Shown here: positions 11,687-24,007 of the stretch, piece after piece
Layout: every line of letters begins with the position of its first letter
How positions within the stretch are numbered: position 1 is the stretch's first letter
NCBI RefSeq assembly: GCF_010015445.1
Contig: NC_053116.1
Span: 30,031,785-30,095,784, forward strand
DNA from: Perca fluviatilis
Lineage: Eukaryota > Chordata > Actinopteri > Perciformes > Percidae
Direction: 5' to 3'
Length of the DNA stretch: 64,000 nt
Made by a program: the position numbers and the translations under genes
Notes under the pieces: generated by a model
Seen by the model: the letters and a program-made list of their open reading frames with translations, nothing else
What the model was told of the DNA's origin: nothing
Database searches by the model: none

Positions 11687-12771
11687 AGGGCCCTATCTTG
11701 CACTCAGCGCAATTGCCTTTGTACACCGACGCATGTATCATTCCTATTTTGCACCCGACGCACAGCAGACTTTTCCCTCCACAGACGCACGTCGGTAAAT
11801 TAGGGAATGTATTTGCGCTCCTGGGGGCGGTTCAGCAAAAAGAGGAGGCGTGTTCCGGCGCAAACGTTACGTAGTCCTATTTTGCAGTTTCAGAAAACAA
11901 TTCCGCCACTGACCAGGAAAAACCTGGTCTAAAGTCAGTGGCGCTAGTCTAAAGTCAGTAGCGCGTTATTCAGATGCTATTTTAGGGGCGCATGCTTGGC
12001 CTTAATGAATCGTGTGCACAACTCGCATACACTTCTCTCATCTACAGCAGTTCCCATTTTTGAAAACCATACATAATTACAAAGAAAAATATTACTGAAA
12101 ATGCGCTTCAGGTGTTTGGATTGGTCAGGAGGCATTTTACAGTACAGTTTTACACAACATTTCCATGAATCATGGATGTGTTGATGACATAAATGAGGAA
12201 ATATTAGAGGACTTAAGGAGACGTGATGTTGAACTACGGTGGGATTGGACACTCCGGCGGAATCTGGTCCGGGAGTAATGCGCGATGCGCTCCTGATGGA
12301 GCGGGTGGACGGAGATAGAGTGGGGGGAGGAGGAAGGGGCACAACAGGTGCAGGTGGTGCGTTTGGAGGCCCATGCTCCATGGCTGCAGCAATCCTCTCC
12401 AGACTTGAGGAGATGCGCCCGAGAGGCCGCAGCAACATCGCCACCCGGCCAAGACGGGCATTTGTTACTTTGCCGCATCCCGGACAGCTCCCGCTGGCGT
12501 GCGCCAGGCAAATCCGCCGTCATAATAGCAATCCGCCACGGAACAATACGCCTGCTCTTAAAGGGAATGTGAGATGACGCTCTGATTGGTTATTTTCACG
12601 TTACGCCCAAACCACACCTAGCTACTTCAGACCAACCCATTTAAGATTTGCGTCGGGCGCAAGAGTCATTTATCCCGCCGGTATAATAGCAACAGCGCCA
12701 GAGATCCGCCCACAAAGCTACTTGCGTTTGGCGTTTCACACTTGCGTTTCAGATCGTTAAAATAGGGCCCA
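11687..12771. mobile_element. Non-autonomous PIF/Harbinger-type element (about 1.08 kb)
   Basis: The left end reads agggccctatcttgcac and the right end reads gatcgttaaaatagggccc, so the outermost bases are inverted repeats. The interior is GC-rich. A forward frame at about 12184-12276 reads DINEEILEDLRRRDVELRW, resembling the acidic/basic N-terminal region of Harbinger proteins, and is closed by stops. Other overlapping frames (11977-12577) are proline-rich and not convincing. The flanking triplets (TTA left, ATA right) do not give a clean target duplication. It is probably a deleted derivative. Confidence 0.65.
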
Positions 12772-15700
12772 TAGTCTCCAAGAAAATAAATTACTTTAAA
12801 TAAATCTGTATTGACTGCTGTCCATGGTGCTGATTCTGGAGCTGTCTTGGGTGTTCTTCAACATTTGTGCTGGCAGGCCACAATCCCACTAGTGGGGAGT
12901 GATGGCCAAGGTTGGCTTATCTGATCAGCATTCGCATATTGCCTCACCCGTTAATCTCACTATATACAGTATATCTTATTGATCAGGATCCTGGTTGCTG
13001 AGACTTGGAGATGCCATGCCAAACGGCCAAAGGAAAATGTTTTAGTCATTATAAGTTTGGTGCCTAATATAAGTTTAGTTATTTATTTATTCACACTCCA
13101 ACAGATGCCACTTGTTAGTGTGTTTGCTTCTACTTCTCTGCACTTTGGTCCTATTTAGCAATGTTACAGTTACAGTATCTCTCACATTTCTCACACAAAA
13201 AAGATCTGCCGTCATTATCGCACTACTGCAAACAAAGTGGACTGTGCAGAACAGATTGGGAAGATGTTATTGTCTCTGGCATTGCTTCACCTGTGAATCA
13301 CAACTTTAGAAAAACACTTCATTATTATTAGCAAAAAGACACAAGTGTTCCTCCAACAGGAAGATTAGTTTATTGTCTTTAGGTGTTTCCATGCAAAGGC
13401 AGACTCTTAAAAACCTTATCAGGCTTTCAACCACACATTCTCACTTGGCTCACAGCTCTGACGGATCGTTGCTCCAACAACTCTTTATCTCATCTGTTTT
13501 TTAGATTATCTTGTCTTTATTAGATGGTGACAATGTAAATACAACCAGGTCACAAGGGGAGTGAGAGAGGGCCACAACATGCAAAAAAGATCCCCCATTG
13601 GAACTGAACAGGGGATGCTGCAGTTATATGTATAGTTCTTTCTACCTCTTTTCAAATTATTCAAAACTAGAATTCTATGAATAATGGATTACAGAAATGT
13701 TGTGTAATACCTGCATTTCTGCTGTCTCTGGTAGTCAGATACTGCTGAGAGTTCATTTCTCTTTTTATGTGTCTTGACAGGAGGGCATTGCCCACATCAG
13801 AGTGAATGTACATTACTTTGTAAGTTCGCGGTGTGGAGTAAAAGGCAACAACAATTTTTCAGGACAGAAATACTTAATATTCTCTGGGAAAAAGGAAAAG
13901 CACTGAAATGGCAGAGAACACTATAAACCTGGACTCTAATAGGTTTATAGTATAATTAAGTGACTGTACATATGACTCACAAACTCAATTCATATCAAGT
14001 TAATAAAAAGCAAACCAGGTTTTGCGTTCACTTAAAGCGAGGAATAATCATATGACAAAAAGTTCACAAGTTCTCACATCTAGAAGAGGCAGTGATTCCC
14101 TCCTGCTGCTGCTGTAAATTAGTTATGTTAAATTGACCAAGAGGCCAGTGAGCCCTTGCTTTGTTAATAACAGCTCAGTGAAAAAACTGGAGTATGCCAA
14201 AGCCTCAGTGAGAGACACAAATGAAACATGTCTAAAAGTCAGTAAATTGGTTTATGTGCTTAGAAGGGCAAAGGCATTTATGGGAATTCACATCAAAAGC
14301 AAGTGTAACTGAATATACCCTGAACTAAAGGTCAGAGAGGATATCTGAACAGTTGCAGCATTAGACCCATCGTGGTCTCGATATGCAGAAATTCCACCTT
14401 GTGATTATGGACAAATTTTTTAGCTGACAGCAGAAAGCCTTTAAACGAGCCTGTGAGCAACAGGTTGTTTCTTTAATGCACTGGCTATTAATGGAGTGTA
14501 GGGTGTGGTGCAGTGGGAAGCCCGTAATAATCAATTTCCTGCTGCTGTAATCATAGCTCTCTGTAAGTAAATTAGCATCTGCTGAGTGTTACTGAGAGGC
14601 GTCGGCAGAGAGGGAGTGGTGGTTAAAAGCAGTGTAGGGAGCGTGACACAAACTGTGGGACTGCGGTCTCATGTCAGGGCTATTAGATTAAAGCTAACAT
14701 GAGTCATTGCGAGATGGAACTAATAGATGCATGTGATTGTAATATTGTGAGATCCAATCAGCATCACAGATGGACTGTGTCTCATCTGACTTATCACCCT
14801 CCTCTAGATATCGTCCAATAACACAGAGGGGGCTCTTAAGTATAAAATCTTATCTTACAGAGTGGATGAACATCACACAGTCTGTATTACAAGGGATCTT
14901 TATTCAGCTGGAGTATATTAAAAAAAAAAAACAGCGGAAGAGGAAAATTCAACATGAAGACAACAAAAGAGGCACAAAGCGATTGATAATTTGTTAATGT
15001 CACGCTGGCTGACTGGAGGAGTCTAATGTAGACAACCAATCACATAGTTGGGAGTCAAACAGTCTAAAGGGAGACACGCAAAGTGTTTATCGATTGGCTG
15101 GTTAAACAACCAAATTACATCGGCAGTTGCTTTTAATGGAGAAAGCAGTCTATATATTTTGTTCTATCAGAGACATTTTTTACTGCCATTAGCATGTAGC
15201 TACATGCAACAATGTTAACACAGCAGTAGCACACAAAAAAAAATCATCATTCATAAAAGGCCAGAGAAGGCTGGCTAAGTGTTGCGTAACACTCAGCCGA
15301 GAGTAGAAAAAACTGTTGAAACTGAAGCGTTCAGAACAGTTTACAGCCACGTTTAACATTAGAATCCAACATTTTAACATTTAGATATGACAGAAAATAC
15401 GGAAAAGCATAATATGTAAACTTTAATATGTGACAGCAGGAAAAGCACATGTGTCATTAATGAAGCCTGTTGGCTGATTGGCACCTGCTGTTTGCAGTAT
15501 GATTGGCTTATTTACAGCTGTGTAGCAAGTACCATCCAATCATATTCATGCAGGTGTACAGCGCGGACATTATAACGTGACACTAATATCTGTTACTGTG
15601 ATGATCATGTCAATGATGTTGTCTGCTGCTGCAGCCCCATTCGCCACTCCACCCTCCTTTTTATGTGGTATTTCATGTTGTCGATTTAATGTTCATGTAT

Positions 15701-16120
15701 GTGTTTATTGAAGATCCCATATTGAAAGAAATGAGAAATGTCTTTTTTAATTAAAGCAGGTTGAGGTGCTATAAAAATACAGTGAAAGTGTCAAAACGCT
15801 CAATCCAAAGAGAAATGCACACAGCCTTTAAACGAGCCGTCCGTCTGTCCGTACGGTTGTGATGTCACAATTATACTATATTTATAGACAGAAAATGCCC
15901 ATACAGTGCTGTTACAGTCATTCCCGGCTGCAATGACGCTGCAGCAACTTCAAGAGCCCAGATGTAAAAATGCTAACCAATCAGAGAAGATTGGCTTAAA
16001 GAGACAGGGAGTGTTTCAGACAGAGAGTGAATACAGGTATATATTCAGACAGACAGTATAAGAAAAATAATGTGTTTTGAACATTAAAACATGAAACATG
16101 TTCTAGGAGAAACCTAAAAT
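12772..16120. other. Gene-free stretch
   Basis: No exon or RNA gene is recognised. At about 15430-15460 the text cagcaggaaaagcacatgtg resembles the terminus of the MITE family described at 10530, but no partner end was found, so it is at most a fragment. The remainder is AT-rich non-coding DNA, intronic to tafa5 by the gene model. Confidence 0.5.
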
Positions 16121-16634
16121 TAGGGTTGGGTACCAAAACCGGGTGCTAATACGGCACCGGTGCCTAAACGACCGGTATCTACCAGACCGAACTGCAACAC
16201 GGATTTCGGTGCCTCATTTCGGTGCCACTTAAATGCCTTCTGCACTGCTCTCTGATGCTCTGAAACAGACGTTAGAGGCAACAGGAGTATCGCTGTACGT
16301 TCCGCTAGTTAACACTTCACTTGACAGCAGGTAATGTTAGCCTACCGTTAGCTAGCAGCTGGATTAAACATGGTTCAAATGCTGACAGCTAAACGGTGTA
16401 AAGGGTGTCTGTATTTCACTGTAGAGGATTCCAACAGCGGGACGTTAAGCAAAGTGCAGCTGCCGTTGTCGGAAAAACAACACAGACGTGGTGTGTTCAC
16501 TTGAAATTAGTAAGCCTCGTGGTGCATTCAAAGTTATTGTAAAATACCCTATTCCCGGTTCAGGCACCGGCACCGTTTTAAAAGTATCGTTTTAGCACTG
16601 GAATCGGAAAAACCCCAAAAGATACCCAACCCTA
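16121..16634. mobile_element. hAT-type non-autonomous element (514 bp)
   Basis: The element begins TAGGGTTGGGTACC and ends GATACCCAACCCTA, near-perfect terminal inverted repeats of the C/TAGGG type. The flanking octamers are cctaaaat (left) and cataaaac (right), matching at 6 of 8 positions, as expected for an aged hAT 8-bp target duplication. The interior holds caccggtgcc / caggcaccgg motifs near both ends and no open transposase. Confidence 0.85.
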
Positions 16635-16758
16635 CATAAAACACAAGTATGAACTGACAATGACTATGGGAAATTTAAGAGCGATTGGCCGACTATAATT
16701 GATCATTTCCTAACGCAAGTGTCTTTGACTGATATAACATTAATAACTACATTGCATG

Positions 16759-16930
16759 CAGGTGCACCAGATGTAGGGCCCTGGTATTGTACATGCTGGT
16801 TCACTGGAATGGGGCACATAATGGAATGGATCTATCAATAATGTTAATAGTTACACCTGTGATTTTCCTGTTATGATTTTTCATAATGTTCCTGTTATGT
16901 CAAAATGTCTGCTATGAAAAAGGTCTACGG
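16759..16930. mobile_element. MITE family copy B
   Basis: It shares ctggtattgtacatgctg, the ggaatgga..tcaat block, the acacctgtg..tttcctg end and the aatgtctgctatgaaaaagg tail with copies A and C. The left terminus is eroded (gcaggtgcaccag). It lies 125 bases after the hAT element. Confidence 0.7.
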
Positions 16931-17887
16931 ATTCTGTTGTAGCAGAGTTAATGATTCCACATGCCATTACTTGTCATTATCGCTATTTATTTCATGTGGT
17001 TTTAGTCACTGCTGTAATTTACTCTAATGTTATTTACTGCTTTATTTATGTCTTGTTTATAATATTAGATTCCCACTGGGACAGTTTTTTTGTTAAGGAG
17101 CCTTCCGTGCCAACTAGTTTCCAATGTTTATGGCCAAGATAACTGGCTAAACACGGCAGCTTTAGATTAACCGTAGAGATATGACAGTAGTATCGATCTT
17201 CTTATCGAACACTTGGTAAGAAAACAAACAAAGTGTATTTCCCAAAATGTTAAACTATTCTTTTAACTAACCTAAATATTTATAATATCCTTTTAAAGTA
17301 CATCATCAACTTTATATTCACTACTGTGTCAAAAAAAAGCCACAACTCAATAATTCATCCAGTGTTCACTTAGTGCACATTAAAGTCAAATCTTACTTCA
17401 AACAAAAAAAATACTCAGTAAATAATTCTAGTTTAATCACAACAATACTGTATAAGTAATAAAGTGATCTAAGGCAGAGAGTCATGCCATGGACCCCATT
17501 TAGACACAAACATTAGAGGGTCACTTCCAGAATGTTGTTGTTCATTATAGTTATACATTACATGGTTACTAATGTTTCTAATGTTCCTAAGGACCAACTG
17601 AGGAACCTTTTTTAAATGTATTCAACATGGATTTATCCACAGAGTGTTGCTCCTTTCCAGAGCACCCTGCTTGACATTCACACACTATCACTCGCTGTTG
17701 CTGTGCCTTGCTCAAGGGGACTACAATGAGAGAGAGTTGGAACTATTTCCATTAACAGTACACATTTTTTCACTAGGTTTTCTAACCATTGGGACTCTTG
17801 TTTTCACTCAATCCAACTAAAATCAGTAATTTTTGCCCTCTATGGGACAATTTCCCTCGCCAGGGCTAGAAAGGTCATTCAACTCAC
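16931..17887. other. Gene-free stretch (start of tafa5 intron 2)
   Basis: Non-coding sequence immediately downstream (minus strand) of exon 2. The part around 17640-17730 (cattcacacactatcactcg, cttgctcaagggg) resembles the eroded tail of a common fish dispersed repeat. Nothing else is recognised. Confidence 0.45.
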
Positions 17888-18037
17888 CGTCTACACATGC
17901 TGGCCTCGCCCTGGTGGTCCCAGCAATCTGGCCTCTCCGGCAGGCGCAGCGGGCCGTCTGCCTAGCGATGGTCCGTCTGGGAACGCTGCTGTCTCTGTTG
18001 AGCATCACTATCTCGCAGGTTCCTACCGCCAACTGGC
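17888..18037 (-). CDS. tafa5: tafa5 exon 2: start of the mature TAFA chemokine-like domain
   Basis: This 150-bp exon encodes 49 complete residues beginning QLAVGTCEIV, continuing RDSSVPRRTIARQTARCAC and ending GTTRARPACVD. It matches the TAFA5/FAM19A5 domain. The pattern C-x22-C-x-C-x14-C is the first part of the family's disulphide framework. The segment after GTCEIV has no adjacent Cys-Cys pair, which separates TAFA5 from TAFA1-4. On the minus strand the acceptor is ttcggcag before 18037 and the donor is G|GTGAGT at 17888/17887. Both junctions are phase 1, compatible with exon 1 at 32920. TAFA5 is known as a secreted brain-enriched ligand. The remaining cysteines should lie in exon 3, which I could not find in the window. 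It could be either teleost paralogue (a or b). Confidence 0.95.
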
Positions 18038-18774
18038 CTGCCGAACAGAGCAGCAAGGAACAAAGTACATCACATTAGCATAATGAGACTGTAATGAACA
18101 TATTATAGAGGAGCAACTGGTCTTCGAAGGTACAATCAACAGGCAGCCTGGAGACAGGGCCCTTTTTTTTGGTATGTGTAGCACTGAACAGTTTAATACT
18201 CTCATTTCAGTCTCAAATTGAAAAATTTAAAAATGGATTTCAAAACTTTCAATGCAGCAGGCTAGAGTGCTTCTTCAGTTTTAATACAGTATGGCTGACT
18301 GGTCTGTTGATAAAAGTGTCTTCTAGTGAGCATGTGGAAACAAAGATCCTTCCAAGAATCTGTAAAAAAGGACATTTTCTATTTTGTTAGTCCTAACTAG
18401 AAGTTAACAAGCCTACAAGTCAAAAGCTGCAAGATATTAAAGTGCTAATACTGACTGTGTTAGGAATAAAATAGACTCAGCAAAATGTATCAGACCATTA
18501 CATTATGAGATATTGAGACTGTCCTTGAAAGAAAAACAATATTGGGCATTTTTTCAAATACCTTAAACAACCTCTGTTGTGATGTGAATGAGGGCAAATT
18601 ACAGAAATTATTCACTAGACAGACATAGCACTATGGTGTGTAGTTTGGCATATAGGTTGGAGTACTTGTTATCCTGTATGCACAGGTGATAGTTTGCTCT
18701 CAGTGTGGTGTGAGAGAGAAGTTCATGGGGTGTATAAAGTGGAAAAGATGCCATAATCTGGGAGGCATCAATAT
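18038..18774. other. tafa5 intron 1, distal end
   Basis: Non-coding sequence upstream (minus strand) of exon 2. A pyrimidine-rich tract ttccttgctgctctgttcgg precedes the acceptor on the minus strand. Nothing else is recognised. Confidence 0.6.
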
Positions 18775-19285
18775 TTTGTTGTGTCCAAGTTGAACATTTT
18801 GGCCTGATGGTGGTGCTAGCAGGGAGGTCAGGTGGTCCCCAAAACGTTAGACATCGTCCTCTTAATACAATGAATATTCACAGCCAGTTGTCTGGATATC
18901 CTGATGTTGGACAGTGTTTCCCATACAGACGGATGGCTGAATGCACTCAATTTCACTATCCTTAGACCTCATCGCCAGCAAGGCCAAACATTTTTAGCAT
19001 TTCTAGCGGTTTGATTGAAATTTGTCAATCGTTAAAGTTTTTGTGAACCCCTGACCTTTCATCTAGCACCATCAGCAGGTCTAAATTTCAGTTCTAGTTT
19101 CAGTAGGCTATCCAATCCTTTGGTGTACAACCAATGTTCGCAAAACTAATGACATTCCTATCAGCCATGACTGTAGTTTGTGTTTAGTGTTGATTAGCAA
19201 ATGTTAGCATGCTAACACACTAAACTAAAAAGGTGAACATGGTAAACATTATACTTGTGCATCAGCATGAGCATTTTTTGAAAGC
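18775..19285 (-). repeat. Eroded teleost dispersed repeat
   Basis: Phrases typical of a very common fish repeat are present in inverted orientation: ctgatggtggtgctagcagg, aagtttttgtgaacccctg, caaaactaatgacattccta, and gcaaatgttagcatgctaac. A second fragment of the same family lies near 57185-57400. Recognition is from memory. I cannot assign a class with certainty. Confidence 0.5.
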
Positions 19286-22200
19286 ATAATTGATGATATC
19301 TGAACAATCTTATATTATATATTATATTTCTATATTATAGATCTATATTCATTATATCTTATGTAATTTGTATTTAGTCAAAGCAAATACCTTACATCTT
19401 ACTAGTTAATACCCTAACAGCCACACAAATGAATATTAAAATATTTTGTTGTTTGAAAATGTTATGTTTTGGTATTTTTTGTAATTTAACAATTGAACTA
19501 GTTTATGGACCGCTGGCTATAATAATGTGAGACTCGGTTGACATGACAGTTGCTGCTGGGCACTGTGTTCCTACAACAGACCGATTTACAAGGCAAGTTA
19601 AGCTCTACTGATATGGCAAATTGACAGAATGTTTTAAAGTGATGATTACCTTGCTCAGGAATTTCTGCGGTGTGTATGTGCAATTCTTACACTTCTATCC
19701 AAGCAAAGAGAATTACTTTAGAGTTCTCCTGGCATTACAAATTGATGGATGACTCCCTGGCCAAGGACTAGTGGCTATGTAGGTTTTTTGAGTTTCAACT
19801 TTGTCAGAATGTGATCTCAGAATTAATTACACAAACTGGACTACTTGGGAGGGGGGAAATAATTAATAACTGTTTTTCATTATCTTGACTTTTTCATGTC
19901 ATGAAAGTTAAAAGAGTTTTTAATCGTTCTCTTTTTACATGGCATGAAATGAACGGGACAAAAGGAACACAATTCTAGATTGAAACATTTTAATTTTAAA
20001 TGATTTTTTAGATGATTTGTTTGCCAAAAGATACTTTGAGCTGCTCGGCATTTCAACATACAGTACACCTGTGTCAAACTATTGCTGTGGCTCATTCATG
20101 GCCCTGATGAACGTTTCTGATCAGTCACATTGAAAACTTTTCAACAGCCATGGGCAAATACAAGAAGAGGTGTAACAATGTTTTCAATGTTGAGATTTAT
20201 TAAATGAACCCTCTGTGTGACCTTTCGTAGCTGACAGTCTCATTGAACACTAATGTTGAGGCAGCAGTTTTGTGTGGTGTACAGTTTTTGGAAACCCGAG
20301 GGAACATATTTAATTGTCTTTTATTGAGGCCTTCCTGGTGCGTTTGAGGGAATTATGAACTGTTAATAGTCTTGTGTTTATAGATAAACAAGCTTTAATC
20401 ACAGGAAATTGCTTGAGGGTGTCTGCTGCTTTCAAAAACACATTTGGAAGAACAAATTCAATATATGTATATGACACATTTTCAGTAGCATCTTTTTCAT
20501 TTAAAATCAAAGGGAGGTTTGTTGCAGCCTCAAATGAGAACTAAAAAATGAATCAATAACCTGCTGAACAATATTAATGTGTGAGTACATCAAATCTGAC
20601 TCTGCTTAAACTCAGACAGTTTCTTGATAAGTGCAAAATAAATGCATGTGAACTTAAAGAACTACATCAATTTCTCTAGGTTTAACAGTGCAACACAGAG
20701 AAAGTTGGTGAAACTTACTTCACCTTTGTAATGATCTGGACAAAGTTACATAGTTTCTTTTTTTCCTTTCTTTATTGAATGGAAAGCTGCCAGTGAAAGC
20801 CATTCAGGCTGACACTGAAATAAAATCAGTTCAGCGAAGGTAGATTAGAGAAGAGTCTGTGCTGCAGTTCTTGTAAGGTCAATCCCTGGCATTCACCAAC
20901 CATCACTCCTTTACACTGCTGTTTCTAGTTCCTTCCCAGCACCCTCAAAGGCTCATTAAGTGAGACGTTTAACTGCTAAATAGCATGAAATGACTGTAAT
21001 AATGGCAAAGGTTGAAAGGGTTGTTGATCAACATAAATGACTCATAAAATTGCCTCAGCGGGTGCTGAGATGTTTCAGAAGCTACTTACTTTCAGAGGAA
21101 GACATGTTGGAAATATTCCAGATGATGATTGTGGTTTGGTTTTATTATAGTGACCATGTGGGATTAATCCACTATAGGGCAATAATTAACTTTGGGCCCC
21201 AATGACCACCCAACCAATTATTCCAACTATGTGCACTGACAATGTAACATTACTTTAGACATGAATCAATCATGAATCAGAAATCAAGTGACACCCTTTT
21301 GGGCCCTTGACCTAAGTTTAACACAGTCAGGTTACTGTAAGAACTCAAATCAGAAGATCAGATTGCCATGAAATGGCAGCTTCATGTTCCCCCTAAGATG
21401 AACCCTTTTCATTTTCAACACTCCATGGGCTTTCTTCCAGCTCCACCTCAACATTGCAACCTCTAGGGCCTGCAAACCAAGCTGAAGACTTTTGTATTAA
21501 TAATTTGTCCCTGTCAGTAACCACACTCAACCCCAAACGTTTCCAGACTAATATGCATCTAAATGAATGGATTGGTGGGTGGGTTGTTGGTCTCAGTGGC
21601 AGCTACCTTTGTGATTTAGGCTGATAAGAATATTTTGTGTGTAGTGTATTTTTGACATAAAATTATTATCTAGACCAGTCTTGAGAGTCATAAAACACAA
21701 TCACCTCTATGAAGAACTGCTATGCACATTTCATAGCATCAGCCATACTGCCCACCCTCCCCCACCCACTACCCACCCTCCGCTTCCCACCACTCAGCCC
21801 ACCCTCTACTCTCTTCTGCTAAGGCGAGTCCCTGTTTCCTTGGTGGGTGCTTGGAGGACAGAGGTGCCATCAGATATCAGTGCTCGCTGCCATGTTTCAA
21901 CACTGAACAGATGAATGGGCTTCATGCAATAGGCCTGAAGGAGGAGAGTAGCAAGGCGGAGAGTGTGTGTGTTGGGGGGAAGGGGGGTGGGGGTGGGGGG
22001 GGGGCTTTGTAAAGTCCCCTCAGCCACGGCCAGTGCTCCATCATACGTACGGGAGTTAATTCATATGACAGTGGGTTTCTGTCACTCAGCAGTGTGAAGA
22101 CACTTGGCCTCATCTCTATTTCACATGATAAAATTGGCATATGGCTGCTGCGGTGGCGAGGAGCTTGCCAAGTGCAGGATGTCGCTACATTGCTGTCCAG

Positions 22201-23690
22201 GCTATGGATCATGTCAGACATCTAGAGGGCTACAGGAAGCCGATACAGAGCAGAGAGACTGGCTCTCAGCACTGACTGGCAGCCTGATGACCTTCACTGA
22301 TCACTGAATCACAACACTATACAAGCGCCAGCGCAGACGCACAAGGGTTCAAACAAACACAGCTTAGAGCAAAGACGTGAGTCTGTGCTCTACATATCGG
22401 CACTTTGATCAGACACACTGCAGATCACCAAAGTACAGGAGCACACATATCTTAGTATCTCTGCCTGAAATAGGCTGCCAGGAGTCCACACTTGCTTTCA
22501 CAATTTTCCCAAATCAATGTATGTCATTGTAAGACTGAGAACTGCTGGGCATGATGAGGTTATTAAACTACATTACACTGGCTGACTCTGACCACATAGA
22601 GTGAAAATACAAAACTACTAATTATCTTTCCTGTTAACATTGCAATCGGTTCCTTATTTAGACATGTACTTATCAATAAAACATTCACTTTGTTCTTGCT
22701 TATCTTTCTTTTCTTGTTGGTCTCTTTAATTAAGACTGTGCAGATACATCAGTAGTCCTAACTGATAAAATACCTTTATCAGATTTAACAGACAAACACA
22801 TCAGACACAGCCATGCACTGCTCCCATTCAACTGAAACCAGATTGGGTGCTATGAGAACTGCTCTGCTTCTTCTCAGGGAATCTGCCATAAAAAAATAAT
22901 AATAATATGACAGGCTGCACTGAATGAACTATGACAAGGATTCCATTTCCATATTAAAACAATCTTCCTTTATAGATTGTAATTACTCGCGGGCAGCTAA
23001 AGATGGAAGTGAGGTTTTACAGTGTTTTATTGCAGAGATCGTCTCTGCAAACTACTCTTTCAAACCATGTTTATTAAAAATTCCACTTCTTGTAAAGCTA
23101 GTTCAGTTAATTATTCATGACAATATGTATTGTATTCGGTATTATTCCTCGTAAAGACAGCTATAGCACGGAGCCATTATGTGCTGGCTCGGCTCAAACG
23201 TCCTGGCATTGAATCTAACCAGTTTTCCCTGAGAGAGTCAATCAGACTCTAATCACTACACTGGCATACAATAATAAGTCTCAGTGATTATCTTCCTTCC
23301 ATTGTATGTTCCTTTCTTGATAGAAGTGCCATTCGCAAGGATGAAAATGGGGCTGCCAACAAAGCACCAATTTAGAGAGCATGACAATCATATTAACGTG
23401 CATCAAATTAGATATGAATTTAAAGGCTCTTTTATGGAAGATTTAAAACATTGTGTGATGCGTTATAATATTAATGCTACAGGTAATCAGCCAAAATATA
23501 TATATTTTTTGTGGTGGCTGCAGTTATCAAGTTTTGAAATGTAAAGAGCACTGACTAAACCTCCATACCACCACGAATCTTAAATCCATAAGCCTACCTC
23601 ACACTGCTTGGATTTATTTTCTCTTGAAAGTCTTGTGTTCATGGCTGCAAATAATTATTATCATTATTGATTATGGATTAATTTAACTAT
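19286..23690. other. Gene-free stretch in tafa5 intron 1
   Basis: No exon-like frame, RNA gene or complete mobile element is recognised. It holds C-rich text at 21750-21805 (tandem-like ccaccctcc) and a strong G-run cluster at 21974-22004 (listed separately). Confidence 0.5.
21974..22004 (+). other. G-run cluster, possible G-quadruplex
   Basis: Four guanine runs in a row: G6, then aa, G6, then t, G5, then t, G10. This satisfies the usual G3+ with short-loop rule by a wide margin. It lies in tafa5 intron 1, on the strand opposite the transcript template sense, so the pre-mRNA would be C-rich here. No functional evidence. Confidence 0.7.
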
Positions 23691-23699
23691 TCAAATGGA

Positions 23700-23895
23700 C
23701 TTTTTTGTTAGTGCTCTTGAACCTGAGCAGGACAAAGTGCTTTACAAAGCCTCTCGTTCAAACACACACAAACACACTCAAACCGATGGTGGTGGAGATG
23801 CCATTCGAGGCGCCATTTGGGGTTCAGTGTCCTGCTCAAAGACACTTCCAAATGTGGACAGGAGGAGCCAAAATCGGAACAGAAACCCTATAATT
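23700..23895 (+). repeat. Fragment of a common teleost dispersed repeat
   Basis: The string gacaaagtgctttacaaa, then acacacaaacacac, then gccatttggggttcagtgtc and ctgctcaaagacacttcc follow the order of a widespread fish retroelement tail. A shorter similar fragment (tgtcttgctcaagggtactt) is at about 39400-39425. The family is named from memory only. Confidence 0.45.
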
Positions 23896-24007
23896 TGCTT
23901 GCAACATGCTTGCCAATTTGCTAAGAGTGAGTTAAATGTTAGAAACGTGCACCTACTAATGAACAGGTGGTATTCATTAAGTTAAAATGAGCAATCTAAG
24001 ACACTAA

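Noticed and set aside
11977..12577. Proline- and arginine-rich open frames on both strands
   Set aside because: They lie inside a Harbinger-type element, overlap each other on both strands and end at its internal stops; GC-rich composition explains the openness.
1..17887. Search for tafa5 exon 3 (WCDMLPCLEG-type coding) on the minus strand
   Set aside because: No matching segment was seen by eye; it probably lies beyond the left edge, although a missed short exon cannot be excluded.
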